From: Bacteroidales bacterium
Lineage (GTDB): Bacteria; Bacteroidota; Bacteroidia; Bacteroidales; F082
DNA: 64,000 nucleotides
NCBI GenBank assembly: GCA_900769945.1
Contig: CAAGIO010000005.1
Location: 1-64,000, forward strand
Direction of reading: 5' to 3'
The first letter of the stretch is position 1; the number at the start of each line of letters is the position of its first letter. The position numbers and the translations under genes were made by a program. The notes beneath the pieces are model-generated. The model worked only from the letters and a program-made list of their open reading frames with translations, was not told the DNA's origin and did no database searches. Below, piece by piece: positions 1 through 7,745 of the stretch.

Positions 1-120
1 ACAACGCGTTCAAGTTCAAGCAGCACTGTTCAACCAAGTAGCAGCAGTACAACGCGTTCAAGTTCAAGCAGCACTGTTCGACCAAGCAGCAGCAGTACAA
101 CGCGTTCAAGTTCAAGCAGC
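1..120 (+). repeat. 48-bp in-frame tandem repeat (2.5 copies visible)
   Basis: Units begin at 1, 49 and 97 (the last is partial). Each starts ACAACGCGTTCAAGTTCAAG and differs from the others at only a few positions. The unit is exactly 16 codons, so copy-number change keeps the frame. The array continues beyond the left edge. Confidence 0.85.
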
Positions 121-156
121 GGTACATCAGGGAGTTCCTCTTCGAGAAGGAAATAA
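1..156 (+). CDS. C-terminal end of a Ser/Thr/Arg-rich repeat protein (partial)
   Basis: Frame 1 is open from the left edge to a TAA at 154-156, giving 51 codons. The residues are almost all Ser, Thr, Arg, Pro and Val, arranged as 16-residue repeats containing TTRSSSSSTV and (Q/R)PSSSS. The protein ends in a short Gly/Ser stretch and a basic RRK tail. The reading frame follows the 48-bp repeat exactly, which supports translation. The start, the main domain and any signal peptide lie outside the window, so no function can be given. Such low-complexity tails are usual in surface-exposed, linker-like or disordered regions. It ends 12 bp before the next gene, so the two may be co-transcribed. Confidence 0.7.
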   Translation, partial: TTRSSSSSTVQPSSSSTTRSSSSSTVRPSSSSTTRSSSSSGTSGSSSSRRK

Positions 157-168
157 TGGTTTTTTGAT

Positions 169-783
169 ATGAAAAGGATAGTTTTTTTATTAGTTTTCAT
201 TGCGTTATCATTTTGCGGTAGTGCGCAATGGTTTGTAGCCGGTGATATTTCTGTTGGCTTATATAATAAGGAGTCAGGGGATAATCTATTGGGCTTGAAG
301 AAGCAGTCGTTTGGTATCAATCCTGCCTTTGGCTATATCTTTGGTAAGGTGGGCGTGGCCTATTCGATGGGATATGGTATTGAAAATCAGACGGAAGATA
401 TTCTGAAAGGGGATATAATCGCGAAGAAGGAGACAAGGATTCAGTGTCTTAAGTTTTCTCCATTTGTTCGTTATGTGATTTGTAAGTTTCATGACCTTTC
501 TTTCTATACTGACATGGTTTTCCGACTTTCGTTCGAAAGTTCAAAGAATATCAGTGATGGTACGTTTGAATTTGAAAAGAACGTCTATGGTATAGAACTT
601 CGTCCGGCATTGTCGTATTGGCTTACCAACAGGCTTGTTATCTTCTCAAAATTCAATTTCATTACTTTAGGATATTATCATACTGTGGGAAAGTCTGATA
701 TTAGAACGGTGGAGAATCAATTTGGATTTGGTTTAAATAATTCCACCATTGTTTCGACTGGGCTCGTATATGTATTCAGATAG
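169..783 (+). CDS. Outer-membrane beta-barrel protein
   Basis: A 204-aa protein with a clear N-terminal signal peptide (MKRIVFLLVFIALSFC..SAQ, cleavage near residue 20). The rest alternates aromatic and glycine-rich strands of the OMP_b-brl type and ends in an aromatic/basic C-terminus (LVYVFR), as expected for a BAM-inserted barrel. It resembles the next gene in size, in signal peptide and in a shared near-C-terminal pattern (GFGLNNSTIVSTG versus GLGVNNQTALSIG), so the two are probably paralogs. It starts 12 bp after the repeat protein stops. Function is unknown; small barrels of this family are structural or adhesive. Confidence 0.75.
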   Translation: MKRIVFLLVFIALSFCGSAQWFVAGDISVGLYNKESGDNLLGLKKQSFGINPAFGYIFGKVGVAYSMGYGIENQTEDILKGDIIAKKETRIQCLKFSPFVRYVICKFHDLSFYTDMVFRLSFESSKNISDGTFEFEKNVYGIELRPALSYWLTNRLVIFSKFNFITLGYYHTVGKSDIRTVENQFGFGLNNSTIVSTGLVYVFR

Positions 784-867
784 AGTTGAAAATTCTCGTT
801 TTGGTAGAAAAAGATGTTATTTGGTTGAATTTTGGGGAACTTAGAGAATTTATTGATTATTTATTGT

Positions 868-875
868 TATTTTTG
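868..875 (+). promoter_or_regulatory. Bacteroidota -7 box (TATTTTTG)
   Basis: TATTTTTG fits TAnnTTTG and lies 65 bp upstream of the ATG at 941 in a 157-bp AT-rich gap. The -33 element is not clear. Confidence 0.45.
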
Positions 876-940
876 CAAGATGTTTATGAGAGGAAGCTGA
901 AAATCTCAAAAAGAGTAGGCGTTATTTAAATTTTAAAAAA

Positions 941-1615
941 ATGAAAAAATTATTTATCACATTGGCCTTTGTTGCAGCAACATTTTTCTGCCAGGCTCAG
1001 TTTTATGTAGGTGGAAGTCTTGGTCTTTTCGGGACAGGAGGCAAAACAACTGTTTCATCATCCGGTTCAGAGTTAAGCACTAATGATCCAAAAGGTATTA
1101 ATTTCACAATCGCTCCATCTGTCGGTTATATGTTCTCAGATAACCTTGGTGCAGGATTGGATCTTGGCTTAGGTTTTGGTAGAAGTAAATCTGAACAAGA
1201 TTTTGCCGGTACTACCTATACTATTAAAGCTAAGGAAACAGAATGGAGTGTGGCTCCATACTTGCGTTGTGTTTTTGGAGATTTCGACAATATTAAATTG
1301 TATGCTGACTTGAGAGCTTCATTTGGTGGATTAACACCAAAATATAGTGCTGAAGGTGATGGGGAAGTTCATGAGGTAGTAGGTGATAAGGAGTCCAAAT
1401 TTGGAATTGGTGTTGTTCCTGGCATTGCGTATTATATCGATGACAATATCTTCATTAATGCAAGATTGAACTTGTTTGAGCTTGGTTATCAGATGAATAA
1501 AGTTGTAAGCGTTGATGAGGATACTAATGTTACGACAACTAAAAAGAGCAACATATATGGATTGGGTGTAAATAATCAGACAGCTCTTTCGATTGGTTTC
1601 TATTACGCATTCTAA
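941..1615 (+). CDS. Outer-membrane beta-barrel protein, paralog of the preceding gene
   Basis: A 224-aa protein with signal peptide MKKLFITLAFVAATFFCQAQ, then QFYVGGSLGLFG, the usual first strand of the OMP_b-brl family. Amphipathic strands alternate with polar loops, and the protein ends GFYYAF with a terminal aromatic residue, the barrel-insertion signature. It shares length, architecture and C-terminal pattern with the gene at 169-783. It is probably transcribed alone: a -7 box lies upstream and a strong terminator follows directly. No specific ligand or role can be read from the sequence. Confidence 0.78.
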   Translation: MKKLFITLAFVAATFFCQAQFYVGGSLGLFGTGGKTTVSSSGSELSTNDPKGINFTIAPSVGYMFSDNLGAGLDLGLGFGRSKSEQDFAGTTYTIKAKETEWSVAPYLRCVFGDFDNIKLYADLRASFGGLTPKYSAEGDGEVHEVVGDKESKFGIGVVPGIAYYIDDNIFINARLNLFELGYQMNKVVSVDEDTNVTTTKKSNIYGLGVNNQTALSIGFYYAF

Positions 1616-1636
1616 ATCAAAAAATTATAATAAGAT

Positions 1637-1664
1637 AAAAGGGTCCGTGAGGACCCTTTTTTTA
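1637..1664. terminator. Probably bidirectional intrinsic terminator
   Basis: AAAAGGGTCC, loop GTGA, GGACCCTTTT followed by more T. It lies between the converging ends of the barrel gene (+) and slyD (-). The stem is flanked by A on the left and T on the right, so it can work in both directions. Confidence 0.85.
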
Positions 1665-1669
1665 TGCTA

Positions 1670-2233
1670 TTATTGGCAGTTTCCGCAACCGCTGCCGCAT
1701 CCTTCGTCATTATGGCAGCTGTCGCCTCCGCAACCGCCTTCTTTATGGCAGTGATGGCAACCGCCGCCCATGTCTTCCTCGCGCAGTTCGCGCACCTCTA
1801 ATATCTCTCCCTCGAAAAACAGAGGCACTCCGGCAAGGTCGTGGTTGAAGTCAATCTCAACAAGTTCAACGCTGATTTTCTTTATCGTGCCGGGTACTAT
1901 CTGTCCTTCACCTACATTGAACTGCAGTCTTGCTCCTTCCTTGCAGTACTCGCTGAGGTTTCCATTCTCGTCAAGGAACATGTCTTTCTTTACTGTATAG
2001 ACCATCTGCTCGTTGCGCTCGCCATAACCCTCGGCCGGTGTCAGGTGGAATCCGAATGTGTCGCCCGGCTCTAAGCCTTGGAGGCTCTCTTCAAATTTAG
2101 GAAGAAACATCCCGTGACCGAAAACGCCTGTCAACGGTTTCTCCTTGGTTGCCATGTCGATAATCTCACCTTCCTTGGTGTCGTTGTGTAGTGTGTAAGT
2201 CAATGTGACTACAGTGTTGTTTGCTACTTTCAT
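1670..2233 (-). CDS. slyD: SlyD-like FKBP-type peptidyl-prolyl cis-trans isomerase
   Basis: A 187-aa cytoplasmic proline isomerase and chaperone. FKBP strands are recognisable (VTLTYTLHND, GHGMFLPKFEESLQGLEPGD), followed by the insert-in-flap segment (PAEGYGERNEQMVY) and the second FKBP part (NHDLAGVPLFFEGEI). The last ~33 residues form a Cys/His/Gly-rich metal-binding tail with seven Cys and four His, as in the Ni(II)-binding tail of SlyD. I start at the ATG at 2233 because a longer reading to 2287 would run into the upstream gene, which stops at 2254. The 20-bp gap suggests co-transcription with that gene. Confidence 0.88.
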   Translation of the reverse strand: MKVANNTVVTLTYTLHNDTKEGEIIDMATKEKPLTGVFGHGMFLPKFEESLQGLEPGDTFGFHLTPAEGYGERNEQMVYTVKKDMFLDENGNLSEYCKEGARLQFNVGEGQIVPGTIKKISVELVEIDFNHDLAGVPLFFEGEILEVRELREEDMGGGCHHCHKEGGCGGDSCHNDEGCGSGCGNCQ

Positions 2234-2253
2234 ATTGATATTGTTATATTTGT

Positions 2254-4263
2254 TTAATATGTCCCGAATATTTTTCTTAAGAGCCATTCTGTAGCGGTGA
2301 GGATTAAGATGATGATTAACAGCGACTTGATGTTTATCAGGTCGTCATATCTTGTCTCCTCCCTTGCAATAGAGGTGATCCTTTCGTCTTTTGCAATCTC
2401 TTCGGTCAGGCTGCTGATGTCGGAGATGTACAGATGTCTTCCCCCGGTTTTGTCAGCGAGCATCTTCATTTTGTTGATGTCTGCCGTAAGGTTCTGTGCT
2501 TCAATGCCTTTTGAGACAACGCTGAAAGTACATTCGGCATGATAATCGATGCCGCCGAAAACGGTATGAGCCGCTATCTCGTAAATTCCTTCGGGAAGCA
2601 ACCCGATATTAAATGAATAACGGTCGTTGTTTTTCGAGAAGTCGTATTCGAATCTCTCCTTGCTGCTTCTGTTTGTCAGCGTTAGATGTAAGTTCGGCTC
2701 TGTTGTCAGCTCCCGTGCCGGATTCAGCAGCTCCGCATTAATCACTATGCGTTCGGTGTTGGAGTATTCCTCCTTGAATATCAACGTCAGTTCTTTGTCT
2801 TTGTCGGTGAGGAGATAATTGGCGGTCTTTCCGAAAAGCTCGTTGAAGCCGTCGTTGTTCTTGTGATGGTAGTATTCAAAAATCTTCCATCTCCAACAGC
2901 CGGTTCCAAAGATAAATGCCGATTTCTTCCCATCATCGTCGGTGATAAAGGTTAGGAGCGGGTTGGGCGTCTCTATGTCCATGACGTTCATGAGGAGCAG
3001 GTCGTCGGGTTTGCCTACGGGAACATAGTTTATGTGTGGCAGCGACAACGGTGGATATGTGGCAAGCTCGTCTCTTATGTCGGAAGATATGGTGAAAAGT
3101 CCGAAGCCGTTGTTGTATCTCGCCTTTACATCAAGCATAGTGTTGGCAGCTCCTCTCTCAACCTTAAATGCTTTCTGCGAATAGTTTAAGATGTCGAAAC
3201 TAAATCTGTTGCCGATGATGTTTAATGTTGGTAATGAAGTATTTACGTTGATGTCGTGAGCTATTACCATGTCGAATCCATTAAAATCGGGGAGGCTCTC
3301 GCTTCCGAAGACCGTCTCAAACTCATAATGGTCTCCAAGTGCCGACTTGATAGCTGCGATGTCGGGGTGCGGTGCCCTTGCAACACATAACACCTTGCTT
3401 TTGTTATCAATGACTTCAATGAAGAAACGTTTCCTGTTGTTCTCAAGGTTGGCCTCGATAATGCCTGTCTTCTCACTCACCTCAATATCGATTTGCCTCG
3501 TGCCCTCGTCTCCCACCTCAATGTTTAGGTCGATGGTCTTTGAGAAATGATTGCTTGTCGCCCTTATCTCGTTGGAGAAGGCTATTTCTCCATCTGTTTT
3601 TACTATAACATTAATTCTTGCGTTGTCGGCATTTATCGCGTTGACAGTCAGTCGGATAGGTGATGTGATTCCGGCATTTGCCGTCTTGTTATATCTTACA
3701 TCTTTAATTAAGATGTCGGGGTGTTTGACGGTGTCGCCGAGAGTGACAGAATAAATCGGGAAAGGATAGTCGTCAATAGTAAGTTCGGGCGAAATGCCAT
3801 GATTCACAATGCCGTCGGAGAGCAGTACAACGGCGCCGACATTCTGTTTGTAATACATTCTTTTTAATGAGGACAAGGCAGCGTTAATGTCGGTATAATC
3901 ATTGCCGTCAGGCTCTTGGTAATCATAGAGTTTGTCTCCAAAATAGTATCGTTCAACATTATATTTTTCTTCCAAGGTGTTAGATATAGAGTCGATAATA
4001 TGTTGGAAATCATGCTTGTAGAAAAGCGAGTCGTCAGTCATGACAATAGAAGAGGAGATGTCTTGAGCAATAATGATTATGGGTTGCTCGATGATTTTTG
4101 ACTTGTTCTTGATGATGGGGTTTGTTAGGAGAAGCGTTAGCAGAGCAGCGGCTATGGTTCGTATTGCGAAAAGCAGAGGTGCGAGAGCCTGCTTCTTGTT
4201 GAAGAGATACAACAGGGAGGCAAATACTATTCCGACTGACAATGCAATTAATACAGACCACAT
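2254..4263 (-). CDS. Membrane protein with VWA-like and glutamine-amidotransferase-like regions
   Basis: A 669-aa protein. The start at 4263 (MWSVLIALSVGIVFASLLYLF) has an AGGA ribosome site just upstream; a longer in-frame reading to 4476 would cross the promoter region. Two N-terminal membrane helices lie at residues ~1-60. A VWA-like domain follows, with a DISSS metal-site motif (DxSxS) near residue 70 and LLSDGIVNHG further on. The middle (KVLCVARAPHPDIAAIKSAL) resembles the class I amidotransferase-like domain of large Bacteroidota membrane proteins. A single helix near the end (LLIIILILTATEWLL) closes the protein. No catalytic Cys is obvious. Related proteins are found near BatA-type genes, but none is present here. 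Function is unknown. Confidence 0.7.
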   Translation of the reverse strand: MWSVLIALSVGIVFASLLYLFNKKQALAPLLFAIRTIAAALLTLLLTNPIIKNKSKIIEQPIIIIAQDISSSIVMTDDSLFYKHDFQHIIDSISNTLEEKYNVERYYFGDKLYDYQEPDGNDYTDINAALSSLKRMYYKQNVGAVVLLSDGIVNHGISPELTIDDYPFPIYSVTLGDTVKHPDILIKDVRYNKTANAGITSPIRLTVNAINADNARINVIVKTDGEIAFSNEIRATSNHFSKTIDLNIEVGDEGTRQIDIEVSEKTGIIEANLENNRKRFFIEVIDNKSKVLCVARAPHPDIAAIKSALGDHYEFETVFGSESLPDFNGFDMVIAHDINVNTSLPTLNIIGNRFSFDILNYSQKAFKVERGAANTMLDVKARYNNGFGLFTISSDIRDELATYPPLSLPHINYVPVGKPDDLLLMNVMDIETPNPLLTFITDDDGKKSAFIFGTGCWRWKIFEYYHHKNNDGFNELFGKTANYLLTDKDKELTLIFKEEYSNTERIVINAELLNPARELTTEPNLHLTLTNRSSKERFEYDFSKNNDRYSFNIGLLPEGIYEIAAHTVFGGIDYHAECTFSVVSKGIEAQNLTADINKMKMLADKTGGRHLYISDISSLTEEIAKDERITSIAREETRYDDLINIKSLLIIILILTATEWLLRKIFGTY

Positions 4264-4363
4264 AAGTTTTTTCCTGAGCCACCGAAGCCAAAGTCTTAAA
4301 GAAATTAAGATTTTAGTTAGAGAGCTATAAACATCTTTCTGAACCCAATTTTTAAAATTTGTG

Positions 4364-4371
4364 CAAAGATA
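4364..4371 (-). promoter_or_regulatory. -7 box for the VWA-like protein/slyD operon
   Basis: CAAAGATA on the plus strand reads TATCTTTG on the minus strand, about 100 bp upstream of the start at 4263. It is back to back with the promoter of the GT9 gene. Confidence 0.6.
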
Positions 4372-4394
4372 GGAATAATTTCGTAATATTTTAG

Positions 4395-4402
4395 TACTTT
4401 TG
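4395..4402 (+). promoter_or_regulatory. -7 box for the GT9/tsaC/S41 operon
   Basis: TACTTTTG lies only 10 bp from the first ATG (4412) and 16 bp from the second (4418), so the leader would be very short. Confidence 0.6.
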
Positions 4403-4411
4403 TAATTTGAT

Positions 4412-5407
4412 ATGGCTATGAAAAAAAAGTTTTTAGTAATACAGACCGCATCGATTGGAGATGTTATTCTTGCCACAGCTGTTGTGGAGAAGTTGCATTC
4501 GTATTATAGTGATAGTCAAATAGATATATTGATAAAAAAGGGTTATGAGGGTCTGTTTGCCAATCATGAATTTATTAATAAGGTGCTGACGTGGGATAAG
4601 AAGAATGGGAAGTACCGCAATTTGTTTGCGTTGATAAAGGAGGTGAGAGGTGAGAGGTACGACCTTATTGTTGATATTCAGAGGCATTTTGCGACTGGGT
4701 TGCTGACGGTTCTTGGGGGCGCGAGGGAGACGTCCGGCTTTGATAAGAATCCATTAAGCATGTTTTTTACGCACAAGGTGAGGCATGTCCTTGGTGTGAG
4801 AGGAGTGCATGAGGTTGACAGGAACAACAAGTTGATAGAGCATCTCACTGATGACCGTCCGGCGAAGCCCTGTCTATATCCGGGCAGCTCGGTTAATGAG
4901 TCGGTGAGGGAGTATAAATCAAAGAGATACATCTGTGTAGCGCCTTGTTCATTATGGGCTACAAAGCAGTTTCCCGTTGAGAGGTGGGTTGAGTTGTTAA
5001 GCTATGCTCCTGATGATTTGCGGGTGTATCTGCTTGGAGGCGGTGCTGATGTGGGCGTTTGTGAGGCTATTGTCTCCGGCTTGAAGGGCAAGGACGTTGT
5101 CAGCCTTGCGGGTAAGCTCTCACTGTTGGAGTCGGCGGCTCTGATGCGTGACGCGGCAATGAACTTCGTAAACGACTCATCACCAATGCACCTCGCATCG
5201 TCACAGAACGCCCCCGTGACAGCAGTGTTCTGCTCCACCGTGCCCGACTTCGGCTTCGGCCCACTCTCCGACAACTCCGCCGTTGTGGAAGAACGACAGA
5301 AAATGAAATGCCGCCCTTGTGGACTACATGGTTATAAAAAATGCCCTGAAAAGCATTTCAAATGCGCCTATAATATTGATATTAACGAACTTGTAAATAG
5401 ATTATGA
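4412..5407 (+). CDS. Glycosyltransferase family 9 (heptosyltransferase-like)
   Basis: A 331-aa cytosolic enzyme of the ADP-heptose:LPS heptosyltransferase family, expected to act on lipid A-core at the inner membrane. The N-terminal FLVIQTASIGDVILATAVV is the GT9 signature. The nucleotide-sugar half shows VAPCSLWATKQFPVERW, SLAGKLSLLESAALM and NDSSPMHLASSQNAPVTAVF. The C-terminus has a Cys-rich signature (KCRPCGLHGYKKCP, then HFKC) shared with the second GT9 gene at 50454. The true start may be the ATG at 4418. It overlaps tsaC by 4 bp. Sugar donor and acceptor are unknown. Confidence 0.85.
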   Translation: MAMKKKFLVIQTASIGDVILATAVVEKLHSYYSDSQIDILIKKGYEGLFANHEFINKVLTWDKKNGKYRNLFALIKEVRGERYDLIVDIQRHFATGLLTVLGGARETSGFDKNPLSMFFTHKVRHVLGVRGVHEVDRNNKLIEHLTDDRPAKPCLYPGSSVNESVREYKSKRYICVAPCSLWATKQFPVERWVELLSYAPDDLRVYLLGGGADVGVCEAIVSGLKGKDVVSLAGKLSLLESAALMRDAAMNFVNDSSPMHLASSQNAPVTAVFCSTVPDFGFGPLSDNSAVVEERQKMKCRPCGLHGYKKCPEKHFKCAYNIDINELVNRL

Positions 5408-5973
5408 ATACTTTTGAAGAAGAAGTCGATCTCTGCGTGAAGCTGCTGCGTGATGGAAAAGTCATCGTTTATCCTACCGATACCATCTGGGGAATTGGCT
5501 GCGACGCCACTAACCCAAAGGCAATAGATAAAATATATAAGGTGAAAAACCGTCCCCATGGCAAAGGTCTCATCGTTCTTGTTGACTCGATAGAGAGCCT
5601 ATGCAAATATGTTGTGAAACCCTCGCCGATAACCGCCGACCTCATAAAAGCCGCAAAAAACCCGTTGAGTATCATATATAAAGAATCAAAGGACTTGGCG
5701 AAGAACGTCTCCTCCGATGGCAGCGTGTGTATCCGTGTCACAACAAACGAGTTCTGCAAGGCGGTGATAAGGAAACTCGGACACCCCATAACATCTACCT
5801 CGGCAAACCTCAGCGGAGAGCCTTCACCATCTAACTTCATTGAAATATCAGAGGAGATGAAGAACTCCGTCGATTATGTGGTATCACTTTATCACGATGT
5901 CATTGTCAAACCTAAAGCCTCAACGATAATTAGAATTAATGACGATAATACTTTCGATATTGTAAGGTCTTAA
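5404..5973 (+). CDS. tsaC: L-threonylcarbamoyladenylate synthase (TsaC/Sua5/YrdC family)
   Basis: A 189-aa enzyme that makes threonylcarbamoyl-AMP from Thr, bicarbonate and ATP for the t6A37 modification of ANN-decoding tRNAs. Family motifs: YPTDTIWGIGCDATN near the N-terminus, KNRPHGKGLIVLV, and TSTSANLSGEPSPSNF. The length matches the short TsaC form without the Sua5 C-terminal domain. The start ATG overlaps the stop of the GT9 gene (ATGA), indicating translational coupling. The S41 protease follows within 18 bp. Confidence 0.93.
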   Translation: MNTFEEEVDLCVKLLRDGKVIVYPTDTIWGIGCDATNPKAIDKIYKVKNRPHGKGLIVLVDSIESLCKYVVKPSPITADLIKAAKNPLSIIYKESKDLAKNVSSDGSVCIRVTTNEFCKAVIRKLGHPITSTSANLSGEPSPSNFIEISEEMKNSVDYVVSLYHDVIVKPKASTIIRINDDNTFDIVRS

Positions 5974-5974
5974 T

Positions 5975-5994
5975 TGTTAAAATGTGTTAAAATG
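5975..5994 (+). repeat. Tandem 10-bp repeat spanning the S41 start codon
   Basis: TGTTAAAATG occurs twice in direct succession (5975-5984 and 5985-5994). The second copy supplies the start codon at 5992. The first starts an out-of-frame ATG TGT TAA (5982-5990) that ends 1 bp before the real start. Confidence 0.8.
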
Positions 5995-7590
5995 AAGAAG
6001 TTTTTCCTGATATTATTATTATGTGTCTGCCAGATGTGCCTGGCTCAAAACAACAAGGTTTCTAACTCGGCTGCCACGACGCAGAAGATGGCTGCGACGA
6101 TGTATCTTATTGATAACTTTTATGTTGACTCCACGGATATGCCTTCTCTCACCGACGAGGCGATAGTGGCGATGTTGAAAGCCCTTGACCCGCATTCGGC
6201 ATATATTCCAGCGAAAGAGGTGGAGCGTGCTAACGAACAACTCGTGGGCAGCTTCGACGGTATTGGCGTGACGTTCCAGATTCTACGCGACACTATTCTC
6301 GTGGTGTCACCGGTGTCGGGAGGCCCTTCCGAGAAGGTGGGGATAATGTCGGGCGACAGGATAATAAAGATTGACGGCGTTGATTCTTACGGTGTGAAAA
6401 TAAATAATGAGTATGTCACCAAACACCTGCGTGGCGAGAAAGGCACAAAGGTGCTTCTGCACATCAAACGTGCCGGCATTGACGAGCTCCTCGAGTTCGA
6501 GGTCGTCAGGGATAAGATCCCGTTGAACAGCATCGACTCTTATTTCATGGTGGAAAAGAAAGTGGGATATATCAAGCTTAACCGTTTCGCACAGAACTCC
6601 ACCGAGGAGTTTGAGGGTGCTCTTGAAACACTCAGGAATCAAGGGATGAGGTCGCTGATACTCGATTTGCGCGGCAATTCGGGGGGATACCTGCAGACGG
6701 CAATAGGTCTGAGCAACGAGTTCCTCGGAGGTGATAAGACCGTCGTCTTCACTGAGGGGCTGAAAAGTCCTAAGCAGGTGTATAGTACCGACAGGAATGG
6801 AGCCTTCCGCAATGGCAACCTCGTGATACTCATAGATGAGGGCAGCGCGTCGGCAAGCGAGATAGTGTCGGGAGCAGTACAAGATTGGGACAGAGGCGTG
6901 ATTATTGGACGCCGCTCCTTCGGCAAAGGCCTCGTGCAACGCCCGTTCAACCTGCCCGACGGCTCGCAGATACGACTCACCACAGCACGCTATCACACCC
7001 CTACAGGCCGCTGCATTCAACGCTCTTACGAGAAAGGCTCCGAAGACTATTTTAACGAGATGACAAAACGAATGGAACACGGCGAGTATTACCACGCCGA
7101 TAGCATCCATTTCCCCGACTCCCTTAAGTATTTCACCCTCAACAGCGGACGTACAGTTTATGGCGGAGGCGGCATCATGCCCGACATCTTTATGCCTGCC
7201 GATACGTCTTTCTCATCTAAACTCTATCTTAACCTTATTAGAAAAGGTGTTTTTAACGCCTTCTCTATCGATTTCGCCCTCGCTAACAGAGAGTCTCTTC
7301 TCCAAAAATATCCCAAATTCTCCGACTTTAATAAGAAATTCTCTGTAGATGACGACATTATCCTCGACTTTAAATCAGTGGCCGAGAATAAGGGCGTGTC
7401 ATGGGACGACGAACAGTTCTCCCGCTCCGAAGACTGGATAAAGATGCAGATAAAGGCTATGATAGCACGAAACGTCTGGGAAATAGACAAATATTATCAG
7501 GTGGTGCTGAAAGAAGACAAAATGATTCAGAAAGCTATCTCCATCTTGAATGATAAAAAACTGTATGATGAAATTCTGAAGAAAAAATAA
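5992..7590 (+). CDS. C-terminal processing peptidase, S41 family
   Basis: A 532-aa periplasmic or membrane-associated serine protease of the CtpA/Tsp family. The ATG at 5992 gives signal peptide MKKFFLILLLCVCQMCLAQ; the TTG at 5974 is less likely. A PDZ domain follows (FDGIGVTFQI, VVSPVSGGPSEKVGIMSGD, IDGVDSYGV). The catalytic core has LDLRGNSGGYL, GSASASE (nucleophile probably Ser287) and SFGKGLVQ (Lys312), the 25-residue spacing seen in E. coli Tsp. A ~150-aa C-terminal extension is mostly charged and helical. It is the last gene of the GT9-tsaC unit. A tandem 10-bp repeat creates a three-codon ORF immediately before its start. Confidence 0.92.
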   Translation: MKKFFLILLLCVCQMCLAQNNKVSNSAATTQKMAATMYLIDNFYVDSTDMPSLTDEAIVAMLKALDPHSAYIPAKEVERANEQLVGSFDGIGVTFQILRDTILVVSPVSGGPSEKVGIMSGDRIIKIDGVDSYGVKINNEYVTKHLRGEKGTKVLLHIKRAGIDELLEFEVVRDKIPLNSIDSYFMVEKKVGYIKLNRFAQNSTEEFEGALETLRNQGMRSLILDLRGNSGGYLQTAIGLSNEFLGGDKTVVFTEGLKSPKQVYSTDRNGAFRNGNLVILIDEGSASASEIVSGAVQDWDRGVIIGRRSFGKGLVQRPFNLPDGSQIRLTTARYHTPTGRCIQRSYEKGSEDYFNEMTKRMEHGEYYHADSIHFPDSLKYFTLNSGRTVYGGGGIMPDIFMPADTSFSSKLYLNLIRKGVFNAFSIDFALANRESLLQKYPKFSDFNKKFSVDDDIILDFKSVAENKGVSWDDEQFSRSEDWIKMQIKAMIARNVWEIDKYYQVVLKEDKMIQKAISILNDKKLYDEILKKK

Positions 7591-7622
7591 AAAAAACATG
7601 TACTCTTTTTTCAAAAATAATG

Positions 7623-7630
7623 TATCTTTG
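7623..7630 (+). promoter_or_regulatory. -7 box for the first C25 protease
   Basis: TATCTTTG lies 115 bp before the ATG at 7746, implying a leader of roughly 110 nt. Confidence 0.6.
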
Positions 7631-7745
7631 CGAGTTGTAACGATTTGACATTAAACTTATCTGATGAAAAGTTGTTTTTGTTATGGAGAATACTGAATCA
7701 GCCTTATTTTGAAAATAATATTATTGTTAACTAAACTTTTTACAA

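Noticed and set aside
1..120. Possible CRISPR array from regular repeats
   Set aside because: Repeats are contiguous without spacers, 48 bp long and in frame with a Ser/Thr/Arg-rich coding sequence.
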